Source of the DNA: Gordonia jinhuaensis
Lineage (GTDB): Bacteria; Actinomycetota; Actinomycetes; Mycobacteriales; Mycobacteriaceae
Length of the DNA stretch: 64,000 bases
Reading direction: 5' to 3'
Assembly (NCBI RefSeq): GCF_014639795.1
Contig: NZ_BMGC01000004.1
Coordinates: 62,001-126,000, forward strand
The translations under genes were made by a program, and so were the position numbers. Under the pieces are notes generated by a model. That model saw only the letters and a program-made list of their open reading frames with translations. It had not been told where the DNA came from and searched no databases. The first letter of the stretch is position 1, and every line of letters begins with the position of its first letter. This document shows, piece after piece, positions 47,113-57,030 of the stretch.

Positions 47113-48338
47113 GTTCCTTCGAGTCGCTCTGGTCGTCACTGCTGGGCATCGGCCGTGACGACACCAGCGGCGGGTACCGACGTTTCGCGTGGACGTCTGC
47201 GGACATGACGCTGCGCGAATGGTTCTCCGGCGAGGCGACTGCGCGCGGTCTCGACGTACAGGAGGACCGCAACGGCAATCTGTGGGCGTGGTGGATGCCG
47301 CCAGGTGTCACCGGCGATCCGCGAGATGCCTTCGTCACCGGTTCGCACCTCGACTCGGTGCCCGACGGTGGCGCCTTCGACGGCCCGCTCGGCGTGGTGT
47401 CGGCGCTCCACGCGGTCGACCTCCTGCGAGAACAGCACATCACTCCCACCAAACCCATTGCGGTCACCGCATTCTCCGACGAGGAGGGTGCACGCTTCGG
47501 TGTGGCGTGTATGGGGTCACGGCTGTCGACCGGTGTGATGAGCCGTGACCACGCCCTGGCCCTGCGCGATGAGCAGGGAACCACACTCGCCGAGGCGATG
47601 GGTGCTCAGGGCCGGGATCCGCGACACGTCGGACGCGACACCGAACTCGCCGAGCGGGTCGGCACATTCGTCGAACTCCACATCGAACAGGGCCGAGCAC
47701 TCGGCCCGGCCGATGCCCCGCTGGGGATCGCGTCGTCGATCTGGCCGCACGGTCGGTGGCGGTTCGATTTCGCCGGACGGGCCGATCATGCGGGCACCAC
47801 ACGCCTGGTCGATCGGCGCGACCCGATGCTGGTCTATGCCGCCACCGTCCTCGCCGCACGCGCAATGGCGCGCAGCCATGGTGGTGTGGCGACCTTCGGC
47901 AAGGTCGCCGTGACGCCCAACGGGACCAACGCCATCGCATCGTCGGTGACCGCATGGCTCGACGCCCGGGCGGGTGACGAGACGACGCTGGCCGGCATCG
48001 TCGACGACATCGTCTCTGCGGCAGGTGAACACGCCGACGCTGAACAGGTATCGGTACGCGCCGAGGCGGAGTCGACGACGCCGGTGGTCGACTTCTCCCT
48101 CGCTCTGACCGCCGACCTGCAGGCGACACTGGCCGAGGAATTCGGTGACATTCCGGTGCTGCCGACCGCCGCCGGACACGATGCGGGCATCCTGGCGTCG
48201 GTGGTGGCAAGCGCAATGCTGTTCGTGCGCAACCCGACCGGCGTCTCCCACTCTCCCCACGAATACGCCGACCCGGCCGACTGCGAAGCCGGCGCGCAGG
48301 CGTTGGCCACCATCATGCGCGCACAGGCGGCGTCATGA
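47109..48338 (+). CDS. M20-family amidohydrolase (allantoate/carbamoyl-amino-acid hydrolase type)
   Basis: A 409-residue metallohydrolase: metal ligands in [19 protein letters not shown] (His, Asp), [10 protein letters not shown] (Glu-Glu), [11 protein letters not shown] (His) and HSPHEYAD (His). It groups with allantoate amidohydrolases and N-carbamoyl-L-amino-acid hydrolases. Sandwiched between hutU and hutF with overlapping start (GTGA), it probably acts in the pathway. No hutG deformylase is present, so it may hydrolyse N-formyl-L-glutamate made by HutF. Similar neighbourhoods occur in Streptomyces as I recall. Confidence 0.85.
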
Positions 48339-49690
48339 AGTTCTGGTGTCAACGAGCGATTCTCGACGGCGGCGTGGTGGCCCACAGCGTCGTCGTGGAC
48401 TCCGACGGCGGCGTGATCACCGCTCTCTCCCCCGACACACCGCCACCACCGGGCGCCGAACAGCTCACCGGAATGGTGATCGCGGGTCTGGGCAACGCCC
48501 ATTCACACGCATTTCATCGGGCATTGCGCGCCCGTACCCAAACCGACCGCGGAACGTTCTGGACCTGGCGTGAGCTGATGTACAGTGCCGCCGAGAGACT
48601 CACCCCGGAGTCCTATCGACGTCTCGCGCGAGCGGTGTACGCCGAGATGGCACTGGCGGGAATCACCTCGGTCGGCGAGTTCCACTACCTCCACCACGAT
48701 CGCGACGGCCGTCCCTACGCCGACCCGAATGCGATGGGGCACGCACTGATCGATGCCGCCGCCGACGCCGGTATCCGTATCACTCTGCTCGACGCGTGCT
48801 ATCTCACTGCCGCCGTGAATGGTTCGCCGCTGGCCGCCGGACCGCAGCAGAGATTCGGTGACGGAAGCGTGCAGAACTGGGCTGCGCGGGTCGAACTCCT
48901 GGCCGCGGAGCCACCTCGACCGCATGCCAAGGTGGGCGCGGCGATCCACTCGGTGCGCGCCGTCGCACGTGAAGACATGCCGGTGGTCGCGCGGTGGGCC
49001 GCAGCACATCATGCGCCACTGCACGTGCACGCCTGCGAGCAGCTCGCCGAGATCGATGCCTGCCAGGCGTTCTACGGCCAGAGTCCGATCGAGGTCCTCG
49101 ACCACGCCGGCGCACTGGGACCGTCGACGACGGTCGTGCACGCCACACATCTGCGCGACCACGACATCGCGCTGTTGCGCGACACCGCGACCGGGGTGTG
49201 CTTCTGCCCCACCACCGAACGCGATCTCGGTGACGGCATCGGACCGGCGGCACCGCTGCTGGACAACCCGGGGCACTTCTGCCTCGGCTCGGACAGCCAG
49301 GCGATGATCGATCTCTTCGAGGAGTCACGGGCTGTCGAACTCGACGAGCGACTGCGCACCATGCGGCGAGGCAACTTCGAGGCCACCCGACTGCTCACCG
49401 CGGCCGCCCGCGACGGTCAGCTCGCCCTCGGCTGGCACGATGCCGGATCCATCGCCGTGGGCATGCGCACCGACCTCGTGGCGCTCGACATGGGTTCGGT
49501 GCGCACCGCCGGGTGCGGATTCTCCCCGGAGACCGTGGTGTTCGCGGCGTCGGCAGCCGACGTGACCGACGTCGTGGTCGACGGAGAATTCGTGGTACGC
49601 GCACGCCGGCACACCCTCGTCGACGATCCTGCCGGTCAGCTGGCAGTCGAGATCGACGCGTTGACAAGCAGAACCGGGGTGCTCAGATGA
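48335..49690 (+). CDS. hutF: Formimidoylglutamate deiminase
   Basis: A 451-residue amidohydrolase-superfamily enzyme converting N-formimino-L-glutamate to N-formyl-L-glutamate plus ammonia. Zinc ligands: GNAHSHAFHRALR (HxH), HVHACEQ, HATHLRDHD and CLGSDSQAMIDLFEE (Asp). The Trp-rich stretch FWTWRELMY is typical of HutF. ATG 48335 overlaps the M20 gene stop by 4 nt. Confidence 0.92.
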   Translation: MKFWCQRAILDGGVVAHSVVVDSDGGVITALSPDTPPPPGAEQLTGMVIAGLGNAHSHAFHRALRARTQTDRGTFWTWRELMYSAAERLTPESYRRLARAVYAEMALAGITSVGEFHYLHHDRDGRPYADPNAMGHALIDAAADAGIRITLLDACYLTAAVNGSPLAAGPQQRFGDGSVQNWAARVELLAAEPPRPHAKVGAAIHSVRAVAREDMPVVARWAAAHHAPLHVHACEQLAEIDACQAFYGQSPIEVLDHAGALGPSTTVVHATHLRDHDIALLRDTATGVCFCPTTERDLGDGIGPAAPLLDNPGHFCLGSDSQAMIDLFEESRAVELDERLRTMRRGNFEATRLLTAAARDGQLALGWHDAGSIAVGMRTDLVALDMGSVRTAGCGFSPETVVFAASAADVTDVVVDGEFVVRARRHTLVDDPAGQLAVEIDALTSRTGVLR

Positions 49691-49800
49691 GCAGACCGTC
49701 TGCGGCGACGAGCCCGTTCGCCGGGATGAACCGGGATGCTGAACCGAGCCGGGATGCTGAACTGATGCCGACAACCACGAGGATTCGAGTCCGCACATGA
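49687..49800 (+). CDS. Candidate 37-residue coupled ORF with internal repeat
   Basis: An ATG at 49687 overlaps the hutF stop (ATGA), and the ORF stop overlaps the hutI ATG (49797). The product contains a tandem repeat [12 protein letters not shown], encoded by direct DNA repeats of CCGGGATGCTGAA. It may merely carry ribosomes across the gap to hutI. No family was recognised. Confidence 0.35.
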   Translation: MSRPSAATSPFAGMNRDAEPSRDAELMPTTTRIRVRT

Positions 49801-50981
49801 CCACCGTTTACACCGGGATCGGCGAGTTGGTGACCAACGATCCCGCTCGCGGCGACGGATCAGCGCTGGGCATCATCACCGACGCCGCAGTGGTGGTCGC
49901 CGACGACACCATCGCCTGGGTCGGATCGTCGAGGCGGGCCCCCGACGCCGACGAACGGATCGACCTGCAGGGGGCGGCGGTGATCCCGGGCTTCGTGGAC
50001 TCTCATGCACATCTGGTGTTCGCCGGCGAGCGATCCGCAGAATTCGCCGCACGCATAAGCGGACAGCCGTATGCCGCAGGCGGGATCGCGACCACCGTCG
50101 GCGCGACCCGGGACGCCGACGATGCGGCTCTCGAGGCCAACGTCGCACATCTGGTCGCCGAGATGACCGCGGCGGGGATCACCACCTTCGAGACCAAGAG
50201 CGGATACGGTCTCCGCACCGAGGACGAGGCGCGGAGCCTGCGGATCGCACGCCACTTCACCACCGAGACCACCTATCTCGGCGCCCATGTGGTACCCGCG
50301 GAGTATCGCGACAATCGCGATGGCTATGTCGATCTCGTATGCGGGGAGATGCTCTCGGCATGTGCACCCCATGCACGGTGGATCGACGTGTTCTGCGATC
50401 GCGGCGCATTCGACGTCGATGAGACCCGCCATGTACTGCGGGCCGGCATCGACGCGGGTCTGCACCCACGCCTACACGCAGGACAGCTCGACTACGGGCC
50501 GGGTATCGCACTCGGTGTGGAACTGGGCGCCGCGTCGATCGATCACTGCACCTACACCACCGACGACGATCTCGCGGCACTCGCCGCCTCCGACACCGTG
50601 GCGACACTGCTGCCCGGCGCCGAATTCTCCACCCGCGCACGATGGCCCGATGCGCGCCGGATGTTCGATGCGGGCGTGACGGTCGCACTGGCCACCGATT
50701 GCAACCCGGGCAGCTCGTTCACCACGAGTATGGGCTTCTGTATCGCCGTCGCGGTGCGGGATATGTATTTCACACCCGCTCAGGCGCTCTGGTCAGCCAC
50801 AGCCGGCGGTGCACTCGCACTGCGACGCAACGACATCGGCGTCCTTCGACCAGGGATGCGCGCCGATCTCGCGGTACTCGACGCTCCCTCCTACATCCAT
50901 CTCGCCTACCGACCGGGAGTACCGCTGGTGGGCACAGTGGTGGCCGGCGGGGTGCCTCATCGCGATCGTGGCACGAACTGA
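49797..50981 (+). CDS. hutI: Imidazolonepropionase
   Basis: A 394-residue amidohydrolase opening the imidazolone ring to give N-formimino-L-glutamate. Metal and substrate residues lie in [44 protein letters not shown] and [13 protein letters not shown]. It is the last gene of the hutU operon, coupled by a 4-nt overlap. In pathway order it acts between HutU and HutF. Confidence 0.95.
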   Translation: MTTVYTGIGELVTNDPARGDGSALGIITDAAVVVADDTIAWVGSSRRAPDADERIDLQGAAVIPGFVDSHAHLVFAGERSAEFAARISGQPYAAGGIATTVGATRDADDAALEANVAHLVAEMTAAGITTFETKSGYGLRTEDEARSLRIARHFTTETTYLGAHVVPAEYRDNRDGYVDLVCGEMLSACAPHARWIDVFCDRGAFDVDETRHVLRAGIDAGLHPRLHAGQLDYGPGIALGVELGAASIDHCTYTTDDDLAALAASDTVATLLPGAEFSTRARWPDARRMFDAGVTVALATDCNPGSSFTTSMGFCIAVAVRDMYFTPAQALWSATAGGALALRRNDIGVLRPGMRADLAVLDAPSYIHLAYRPGVPLVGTVVAGGVPHRDRGTN

Positions 50982-51063
50982 CCCAGCGCACGTCTACCCG
51001 TATATCACTGTTGCTCAAAGCCTTTCGATGTCAATGAATGCGGGGGCAGATGCGACGGCAAGG

Positions 51064-51128
51064 GTTACGAGACTGTAAAAACTCCGGCATTCACACTGCA
51101 CGCAAGTTGTATATACAGCACTATACAA
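51064..51128 (+). promoter_or_regulatory. Permease promoter region with HutC-type operator
   Basis: TTGTATA (51107-51113) and TATACAA (51122-51128) repeat the hutU arrangement exactly, including the 8-nt spacer TACAGCAC. The upstream GTTACGAG, TGTAAAAA and TCCGGC blocks are also shared with 45251-45275. The permease start is 49 nt beyond the operator, the same distance as for hutU. Confidence 0.75.
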
Positions 51129-51176
51129 AGATGATCTCCGGCTCGCGGAGCCATCGACACTCACGAGGGACCAGTT

Positions 51177-52679
51177 GTGACCGACACGAACACCCGCGCA
51201 ACCACCGTGGAAACCCGAACCATCGACGTCGTACCCGACGCTGAACGCCACGGGCGACCCCTCAACCAGTTCACGTTGTGGTTCGGGGCGAATACACAGA
51301 TCACCGCCGTCGTCGACGGTGCACTCGCCGTGGTCTTCGGCGCCGACGCGCTGTGGGCGATCATCGGACTGGCGATCGGCAACATCCTCGGCGGTATCGT
51401 GATGGCCCTGCATTCGGCGCAGGGTCCGCGACTGGGACTTCCACAGATGATCTCCAGTCGCGCGCAATTCGGCGTGCTCGGCGCGGTCGTCCCCCTGGTG
51501 ATGGTCATCCTCATGTATCTCGGATTCGCCGCGACGGGAAGCGTTCTCGCCGGTCAGGCGATCAGCCATTTCCTGCACATCGACAGCGTGAGCGTGGGGA
51601 TAGTCATCTTCGCGGTGCTGACGGCGGTGGTGACTCTCATCGGTTATCGAATGATCCACCTCCTCGGCCGCATCGCGACGGTCGTCGGCGTACTCGCCTT
51701 CGCCTACCTCACCATCCGCCTCTTCGTTGCCTACGATGCGGCCGATGTCCTCAGCGTGCACGGCTTCGATATCGCGACCTTCCTGCTCGCGGTGTCACTC
51801 GGCGCCGGCTGGCAGCTCACGTTCGGGCCGTATGTCGCTGATTACTCCCGCTACCTGCCTCGTGACACATCCCCGAAGAAGACCTTCTGGGCAACGCTCG
51901 CCGGTAGTGTCCTCGGCTCACAGTGGTCGATGACCATCGGTGCACTCGTGGCGGCGATCGCAGGCGACGCCTTCCTCGGCGACCAGGTCGGCTACTTCGG
52001 CGAACTGGCCGGGCCCGCATGGGCGGCCATGATCATCTATCTGGTCATCGTCATCGGAAAGCTCACGGTCAACACGCTCAACGCCTACGGCGGATTCATG
52101 GGCGTTCTGACCACGACGACATCGTTCACCGGACGATCCTCGGTGTCTGCCAGGGTACGTACGGTGTACATCCTCGGATTCGTCGCGATATCGATGATCA
52201 TCGCGCTGGCCGCCAGCGACAACTTCCTGTCGAATTTCAAGAATTTCGTGTTGCTGCTTCTCATGGTCTTCACGCCGTGGAGTGCGATCAATCTGGTCGA
52301 TTACTACCTGATCTCCAAGGAACGTATCGACATCCCTGCTCTTTATGACCGTCGAGGCCGCTACGGTGCCTGGAATTGGTATGCGCTGTCGACCTATACG
52401 ATCGCAGTCCTCATTCAGATCCCATTTCTCGCCCAGACGATGTACACCGGACCGATCACCAGGATGATCGGCGGCGTCGACATCTCCTGGATACTCGGGC
52501 TCGTCGTGGCCGCAGCCCTGTACTATCCGCCTGCACGACACCACAATCGCGCACCGGCCGCGACGGTGTACCCCACCACGTCACCGCTGTCGGAGGCATC
52601 CTCGGTTCCAGACTCCGAGCACGTTGCGCATGACCACGCAACAGCGGGAGGCCCGTCTTCACGTCGCGTGCCCGACTGA
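51177..52679 (+). CDS. NCS1-family permease, predicted histidine or urocanate importer
   Basis: A 500-residue polytopic protein with about 12 membrane helices. It shows the nucleobase-cation-symport-1 N-terminus (HGRPLNQFTLWFGANTQITAVVDGAL) and GADALWAIIGLAIGNILGG. NCS1 carriers usually import purines, pyrimidines or related ring compounds. Because its promoter copies that of hutU, including the HutC-type operator, I infer that it imports histidine, urocanate or another imidazole. GTG 51177 is the start. The hydrophilic tail is Pro/Ser-rich. Confidence 0.85.
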   Translation: MTDTNTRATTVETRTIDVVPDAERHGRPLNQFTLWFGANTQITAVVDGALAVVFGADALWAIIGLAIGNILGGIVMALHSAQGPRLGLPQMISSRAQFGVLGAVVPLVMVILMYLGFAATGSVLAGQAISHFLHIDSVSVGIVIFAVLTAVVTLIGYRMIHLLGRIATVVGVLAFAYLTIRLFVAYDAADVLSVHGFDIATFLLAVSLGAGWQLTFGPYVADYSRYLPRDTSPKKTFWATLAGSVLGSQWSMTIGALVAAIAGDAFLGDQVGYFGELAGPAWAAMIIYLVIVIGKLTVNTLNAYGGFMGVLTTTTSFTGRSSVSARVRTVYILGFVAISMIIALAASDNFLSNFKNFVLLLLMVFTPWSAINLVDYYLISKERIDIPALYDRRGRYGAWNWYALSTYTIAVLIQIPFLAQTMYTGPITRMIGGVDISWILGLVVAAALYYPPARHHNRAPAATVYPTTSPLSEASSVPDSEHVAHDHATAGGPSSRRVPD

Positions 52680-52720
52680 ATACCATTGCCTCATCAGATA
52701 ATTGAACATCCGCACGATAC

Positions 52721-52762
52721 ACAGCGGGCTTGTGGTTCTTCACGGAACCACAAGCCCGCTGT
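52721..52762. terminator. Perfect 18-bp hairpin after the permease gene
   Basis: Arms ACAGCGGGCTTGTGGTTC (52721-52738) and their exact complement (52745-52762) enclose the loop TTCACG. It lies 41 nt after the permease stop and before an independently regulated operon, so it probably ends the hut unit. There is no T run after it. Confidence 0.7.
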
Positions 52763-52871
52763 CGTGCAACGGGTCTCGCCAACCAGTCGCGACATGGCGC
52801 CACCACCCAGCACACACGGGGTGGACACCCCACTCGTCCCATGCGACACTACTTATGCCGTCAGACAGTAT

Positions 52872-52896
52872 TCTAATTCCATTAGATGGAATTAGA
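52872..52896. promoter_or_regulatory. Palindromic operator upstream of the acyl-CoA dehydrogenase operon
   Basis: TCTAATTCCAT (52872-52882) and ATGGAATTAGA (52886-52896) are perfect inverted repeats around TAG. A -10-like TATTCT (52869-52874) overlaps the left arm, and the gene starts 23 nt downstream. The IclR-family gene at the end of the same operon is the natural candidate for the binding protein. Confidence 0.65.
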
Positions 52897-52919
52897 CGGG
52901 AAAAGTTCAGGAGCCCCAG

Positions 52920-54086
52920 GTGACCACCCAGCACGCACACACCGACACCGTCACGTCCGCCGAGTTGCGCACGTCGGTACGAGAATTCGCCGACGCCGAG
53001 ATTCGCCCCGGCGCGGCCGATCGGGACAGATCCGCTCAGTTTCCGCGACAGCTCATCCAGCGCCTGGCCGATCAGGACCTCATGGGCATCTCGATTCCGG
53101 CAGAGTTCGGTGGACTCGGCCTGCCGACCCGCGCACAGCTGGTTGCCATCGAGGAAATCGCACGTGCTGATGCGGCATTGGCATCCATCTACACCGCGCA
53201 CTACCTGGGAATCGAGCCCATACTCCTCGGCGGGAGCGATGCGCAGCGGACACGTTGGCTGCCTCCGCTCACATCCGGTGGCCACCTCGCGGCGTTCGCA
53301 CTCACCGAACCCGACGCAGGCTCCGATATCGCCTCCATGCGCACAACGGCATGCCACCGAGACGACGGTTGGCACCTATCGGGTTCCAAGACCTTCATCT
53401 CGAATGCCCAGGAAGCCGATCTCGTCGTGGTCTTCGCCACAACCGACCCCACGGCCGGCTTCCGCGGCATCACAGCCTTCGCACTGCCGAAGGGCACTGC
53501 CGGCGTCAGCTTTTCAGAGCCACAGGACAAGTTGGGAATCCGTTCAGCACCCACCTACACCGTGTACTTGGACGACGTGGTGCTTCCGCACGATCACCTC
53601 ATCGGCACCGAGGGACGTGGCGGCAATCTCGCGCTGACCGCACTCAACCGTGCACGAATCGACGTCGCCGCCATGGCAAATGGGATCGCGCTTCGTGCAT
53701 GGGAGGTGGGGCGCGAATATGCCTCCACACGTCGCCAGTTCGGTCAACCCATCCGCGATTTCCAGGCCATCCAACTCCTCCTCGGCGAATTCGACGCCCG
53801 GCTCGTCGCCTCACGGGTGACCGCAGACTGGGCGGCGGATGTCAAGGACGACGGCGGCGAGGTGCGCCGCGCCGCCTCGATCTCGAAATACATTGCGACG
53901 GAATCATGCTTCTCGATCGTCGACCAGGTCATGCAGATTCACGGCGGCGCCGGATTCATGCGCGAGTCGGAGATCGAGCGGCTGTACCGAGACTGCCGGA
54001 TTCTGCGCATCTTCGAGGGCACGTCGCAGATCCAGTTGCTGACCATCGCCGGCAATGCACCATCCACCCGTTCCACCGATTACTGA
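52920..54086 (+). CDS. Acyl-CoA dehydrogenase
   Basis: A 388-residue FAD-dependent acyl-CoA dehydrogenase: signature AFALTEPDAGSDIASM, GSKTFISNAQEADL, RRQFGQPIRDFQ and the C-terminal QIHGGAGFMRESEIERLYRD then ILRIFEGTSQIQ with the catalytic Glu. It oxidises an acyl-CoA to the enoyl-CoA, feeding electrons to ETF. GTG 52920 follows AGGAG at 6 nt. With the adjacent CoA-transferase it may degrade a small carboxylic acid. Substrate unknown. Confidence 0.9.
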   Translation: MTTQHAHTDTVTSAELRTSVREFADAEIRPGAADRDRSAQFPRQLIQRLADQDLMGISIPAEFGGLGLPTRAQLVAIEEIARADAALASIYTAHYLGIEPILLGGSDAQRTRWLPPLTSGGHLAAFALTEPDAGSDIASMRTTACHRDDGWHLSGSKTFISNAQEADLVVVFATTDPTAGFRGITAFALPKGTAGVSFSEPQDKLGIRSAPTYTVYLDDVVLPHDHLIGTEGRGGNLALTALNRARIDVAAMANGIALRAWEVGREYASTRRQFGQPIRDFQAIQLLLGEFDARLVASRVTADWAADVKDDGGEVRRAASISKYIATESCFSIVDQVMQIHGGAGFMRESEIERLYRDCRILRIFEGTSQIQLLTIAGNAPSTRSTDY

Positions 54087-54099
54087 GAGACAGTCGACA

Positions 54100-55287
54100 A
54101 TGACCAGTGCACCTGCCCCACTCGACGGCGTCCGGGTGATCGACCTGTCCCGCGTGCTCTCGGGACCCTTCTGCACGGCACTCCTCGCCGACGCCGGCGC
54201 AGATATCGTGAAAATCGAATCGAAGACGGGTGAGGACTCGCGACATCTGGGCCCGTTCCGCGACGGTGAGAGCATCTACTTCAACGTTCTCAACCGCGGA
54301 AAGCGCTCCATCGCACTCGACCTCAAAGACCCCGACGATCGCGAGGTACTGCTGTGCCTGATCGAGGGTGCCGATGTCGTCGTCGAGAACTTCCGGCCGG
54401 GTGTCACCGGCCGGCTCGGCATCGACTACGACACCGTCCGCGCCCGCAGCCCACGGATCGTCTACGCATCAATCTCCGGTTTCGGCCAGAGCGGGCCGAT
54501 GGCCGGCGCTGCCGCATACGACCTGGTCGTTCAGGCGCTCTCAGGGATCATGAGCATCACCGGAACTGAAGAATCCGGTCCCACACGTCTCGGCGAATCG
54601 TTCGGCGACACCATCACCGGAATCTTCGCCGCATGGGGAATCAGCACAGCGTTGCTGTCGTCTCGCGCCACCGGCCGCGGCCAACACCTCGATATCGCGA
54701 TGTTGGACAGCTTGCTCGCGATGTTGCCGACTGCGCACAGCCAGTTGCAGGCGACCGGCGAGACCCCCAAACGCGTGGGAAATCGGCACCCCGTGTCGAC
54801 ACCGTTCGACACCTTCCGTGCCGCCGACGGTCAATTCGTTCTCGCGATCGCCAGCCAGAAGGGATTTCAGACCTTGGCCCACACAATGGGCCGCGATCAC
54901 CTGCTCACAGACGAGAGATTCGCCGACGACACCGCCCGGACACAGAACGAACCCGCTCTGCGTGCCGAGATCGAATCGTGGGCTGCGGGTAAGAGTGTCG
55001 CTCAGGTGCTCGAGTCGCTCAGTGCTGCCGGACTCGCGGGATCAGAGGTGTGGACCGTTGAACAGGCACTCACATCGGAACAGGCTGGTCACCGCGCGGT
55101 GGTCGAATCCTTCGAGCATCCGGTTGCAGGAACGGTATCCTACGTCCGGCAGCCGGTCGTGTTCGGCGACAGTGCGCGACCCGGGGTGAGACGAAGCCCG
55201 CTCCTCGACGAACATCATGACGAGATCCTCGGCGAGGCCGAACCTGATCGGATCGATCGGACGGGTGACAATCCTGACCATGTGTAG
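54100..55287 (+). CDS. CaiB/BaiF family CoA-transferase
   Basis: A 395-residue class III CoA-transferase: N-terminal GVRVIDLSRVLSGPFCTALLADAGADIVKIE, NRGKRSIALDL, and catalytic Asp in AAYDLVVQALSGIMSITG. These enzymes move CoA between carboxylic acids, or activate an acid for degradation. Thirteen nt after the dehydrogenase stop, so co-transcribed: the transferase would make the CoA thioester that the dehydrogenase oxidises. ATG 54100 is chosen from the family start. Confidence 0.9.
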   Translation: MTSAPAPLDGVRVIDLSRVLSGPFCTALLADAGADIVKIESKTGEDSRHLGPFRDGESIYFNVLNRGKRSIALDLKDPDDREVLLCLIEGADVVVENFRPGVTGRLGIDYDTVRARSPRIVYASISGFGQSGPMAGAAAYDLVVQALSGIMSITGTEESGPTRLGESFGDTITGIFAAWGISTALLSSRATGRGQHLDIAMLDSLLAMLPTAHSQLQATGETPKRVGNRHPVSTPFDTFRAADGQFVLAIASQKGFQTLAHTMGRDHLLTDERFADDTARTQNEPALRAEIESWAAGKSVAQVLESLSAAGLAGSEVWTVEQALTSEQAGHRAVVESFEHPVAGTVSYVRQPVVFGDSARPGVRRSPLLDEHHDEILGEAEPDRIDRTGDNPDHV

Positions 55288-55298
55288 AGGAGGATCAG

Positions 55299-55985
55299 AT
55301 GCCGCCCGGTGACGTGACCCGAAGTGTCAGCCGCACTTTCGAACTACTCGGAGCGATCATCGAAGACGGTGGGCTCACCCTCGCCGAGGCCGCCAAGGCA
55401 ACGGATCTGGCTCCGAGTACCGCGCTGCGGCTGATCCGCAGCCTCGAGCAGACGGGATTCGTACAACGCGGCAGGGACAACGTCTACCAGGCAGGTTCGC
55501 GACTACTGCAGTTGGGCGCTCAGGCGATCTCCGACAACCAGCTCCTCTATCGTGCCCAACCGGCGATGGAGACGATCGCCGAGATCACGCGGGAATCAAC
55601 GTATCTGTCGATACGTGGCTCAAGTGATACCGGCCTCTACATCGGTCAGGTTCAGGGCACTCACGCCATTCGGCACATGGGATGGGTCGGTCAGACCATC
55701 CCCCTCGCGGGAACTGCCGCCGGAACCGCGCTACGTGGCGACCTGACCCCGGGCTCCTACGCGATTGCAGACGATGCGATCGAAGAGCACTCAACGGGAG
55801 TTGCGGCCCCGATCGTCGACGCGACAGGACGCGTCGCGGGCGCGTTGAGCATTGTGGGGCCCACGTTTCGCCTCACCGACGATGTCTGTGCCCAGCACGG
55901 TCGAGTGCTCGTCGAGTACTCCGGCCGGTTGTCGGCAGAGCTCGGGGCAGACATCGCCGCCGCAGTGCCCGACGAGCAGCGTTGA
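55299..55985 (+). CDS. IclR-family transcriptional regulator
   Basis: A 228-residue regulator: N-terminal winged helix (RTFELLGAIIEDGGLTLAEAAKATDLAPSTALRLIRSL) and C-terminal effector domain (about 80-220; HSTGVAAPIVDATGRVAGALSI). AGGAGG lies 6 nt before ATG 55299, 11 nt after the CoA-transferase stop. It probably controls its own operon through the palindrome at 52872-52896, responding to the substrate acid or its CoA ester. Confidence 0.9.
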   Translation: MPPGDVTRSVSRTFELLGAIIEDGGLTLAEAAKATDLAPSTALRLIRSLEQTGFVQRGRDNVYQAGSRLLQLGAQAISDNQLLYRAQPAMETIAEITRESTYLSIRGSSDTGLYIGQVQGTHAIRHMGWVGQTIPLAGTAAGTALRGDLTPGSYAIADDAIEEHSTGVAAPIVDATGRVAGALSIVGPTFRLTDDVCAQHGRVLVEYSGRLSAELGADIAAAVPDEQR

Positions 55986-55998
55986 TTCACACGCGATC

Positions 55999-57030
55999 TC
56001 ACCCGAAGATGACGCGGATCTCCTGATACTGCTCCTGCGGCACCACTTTGTGATTCGCGAGCGCCTCCTCGAAATCGACGCGCACGATGTTGGTGCCGCG
56101 CAGCGCCACCATCTCACCCCAGCCTCGATCGGCGACGAGGTCCGAGACCGCCATACCCATCCGGGTCGCGAGCACACGGTCGAATCCCGTCGGCGAACCC
56201 CCACGTTGGATGTGACCGAGAACAGTTGCGCGCGTTTCGATTCCAGTGCGCTCCTCGATCAGAGGGGCGAGCACCTCACCGATGCCGCCGAGCCGGGGAC
56301 GGTTGAAGCCGTCGAGACCCTTCGTCGAATGCGCAGCGCCCATGTCGGGGAGTTTGAATCCCTCGGCGACCACCACCATCGGGGCACGGCCTCGTGCGCG
56401 CACACTGGTCACCCACGCGCAGATCTGATCGAGGCTCTCGGGCTGTTCGGGGATGAGGATGGCGTGTGCGCCGCCTGCGATACCCGAGTGCAACGCGATC
56501 CATCCCGCATGTCGACCCATCACCTCCAAGACCATGCACCGCATATGCGAATTACCCGTGGTGCGCAATCGGTCGATCGCCTCGGTGGCGATGGAGACGG
56601 CGGTGTCGAAACCGAAGGTGTAGTCGGTCGCACCCAGATCGTTGTCGATGGTCTTGGGCACACCGACGATGTTGATGCCGTCGCCGTAGAGGCGCTTGGC
56701 CGCCGAGGCGGTGCCCTCCCCGCCGATCGCGATCACGCCGTCCACCCGCAGATCGTCGAGCACCTTCTTGATGTTCTCCGGACCACCCTGCGGTTCGGTA
56801 TACGGCCCGAACCTGCTGGTGCCCAGAATCGTGCCGCCCTCATGGGACAGGCCACGTACGACCGCGCGGTCGAGCGGGATCACATCGCCCTCGACGAGGC
56901 CGCGCCATCCGTCTTTGAATCCGAGGTAGCTGTGCCCGTAGACCGTCTCACCCTTGAGTACGGCGCCGCGGATGACGGCGTTGAGCCCGGGGCAGTCGCC
57001 GCCCGAGGTCAGGATTCCGAAACGGGCCAC
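55999..57030 (-). CDS. pfkA: 6-phosphofructokinase
   Basis: A 343-residue phosphofructokinase, the committed step of glycolysis. GGDCPGLNAVIRG at the N-terminus binds phosphate donor; the loop reads AIGGEGTASAAK and the active site PKTIDNDL. The position equivalent to E. coli Gly104 is Gly (ATP-like), while that equivalent to Gly124 is Lys (seen in pyrophosphate enzymes), so the phosphoryl donor is best called unproven. GTG 57030 is the start. Neighbour of gatB in M. tuberculosis, displaced here by the island. Confidence 0.92.
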   Translation of the reverse strand: MARFGILTSGGDCPGLNAVIRGAVLKGETVYGHSYLGFKDGWRGLVEGDVIPLDRAVVRGLSHEGGTILGTSRFGPYTEPQGGPENIKKVLDDLRVDGVIAIGGEGTASAAKRLYGDGINIVGVPKTIDNDLGATDYTFGFDTAVSIATEAIDRLRTTGNSHMRCMVLEVMGRHAGWIALHSGIAGGAHAILIPEQPESLDQICAWVTSVRARGRAPMVVVAEGFKLPDMGAAHSTKGLDGFNRPRLGGIGEVLAPLIEERTGIETRATVLGHIQRGGSPTGFDRVLATRMGMAVSDLVADRGWGEMVALRGTNIVRVDFEEALANHKVVPQEQYQEIRVIFG

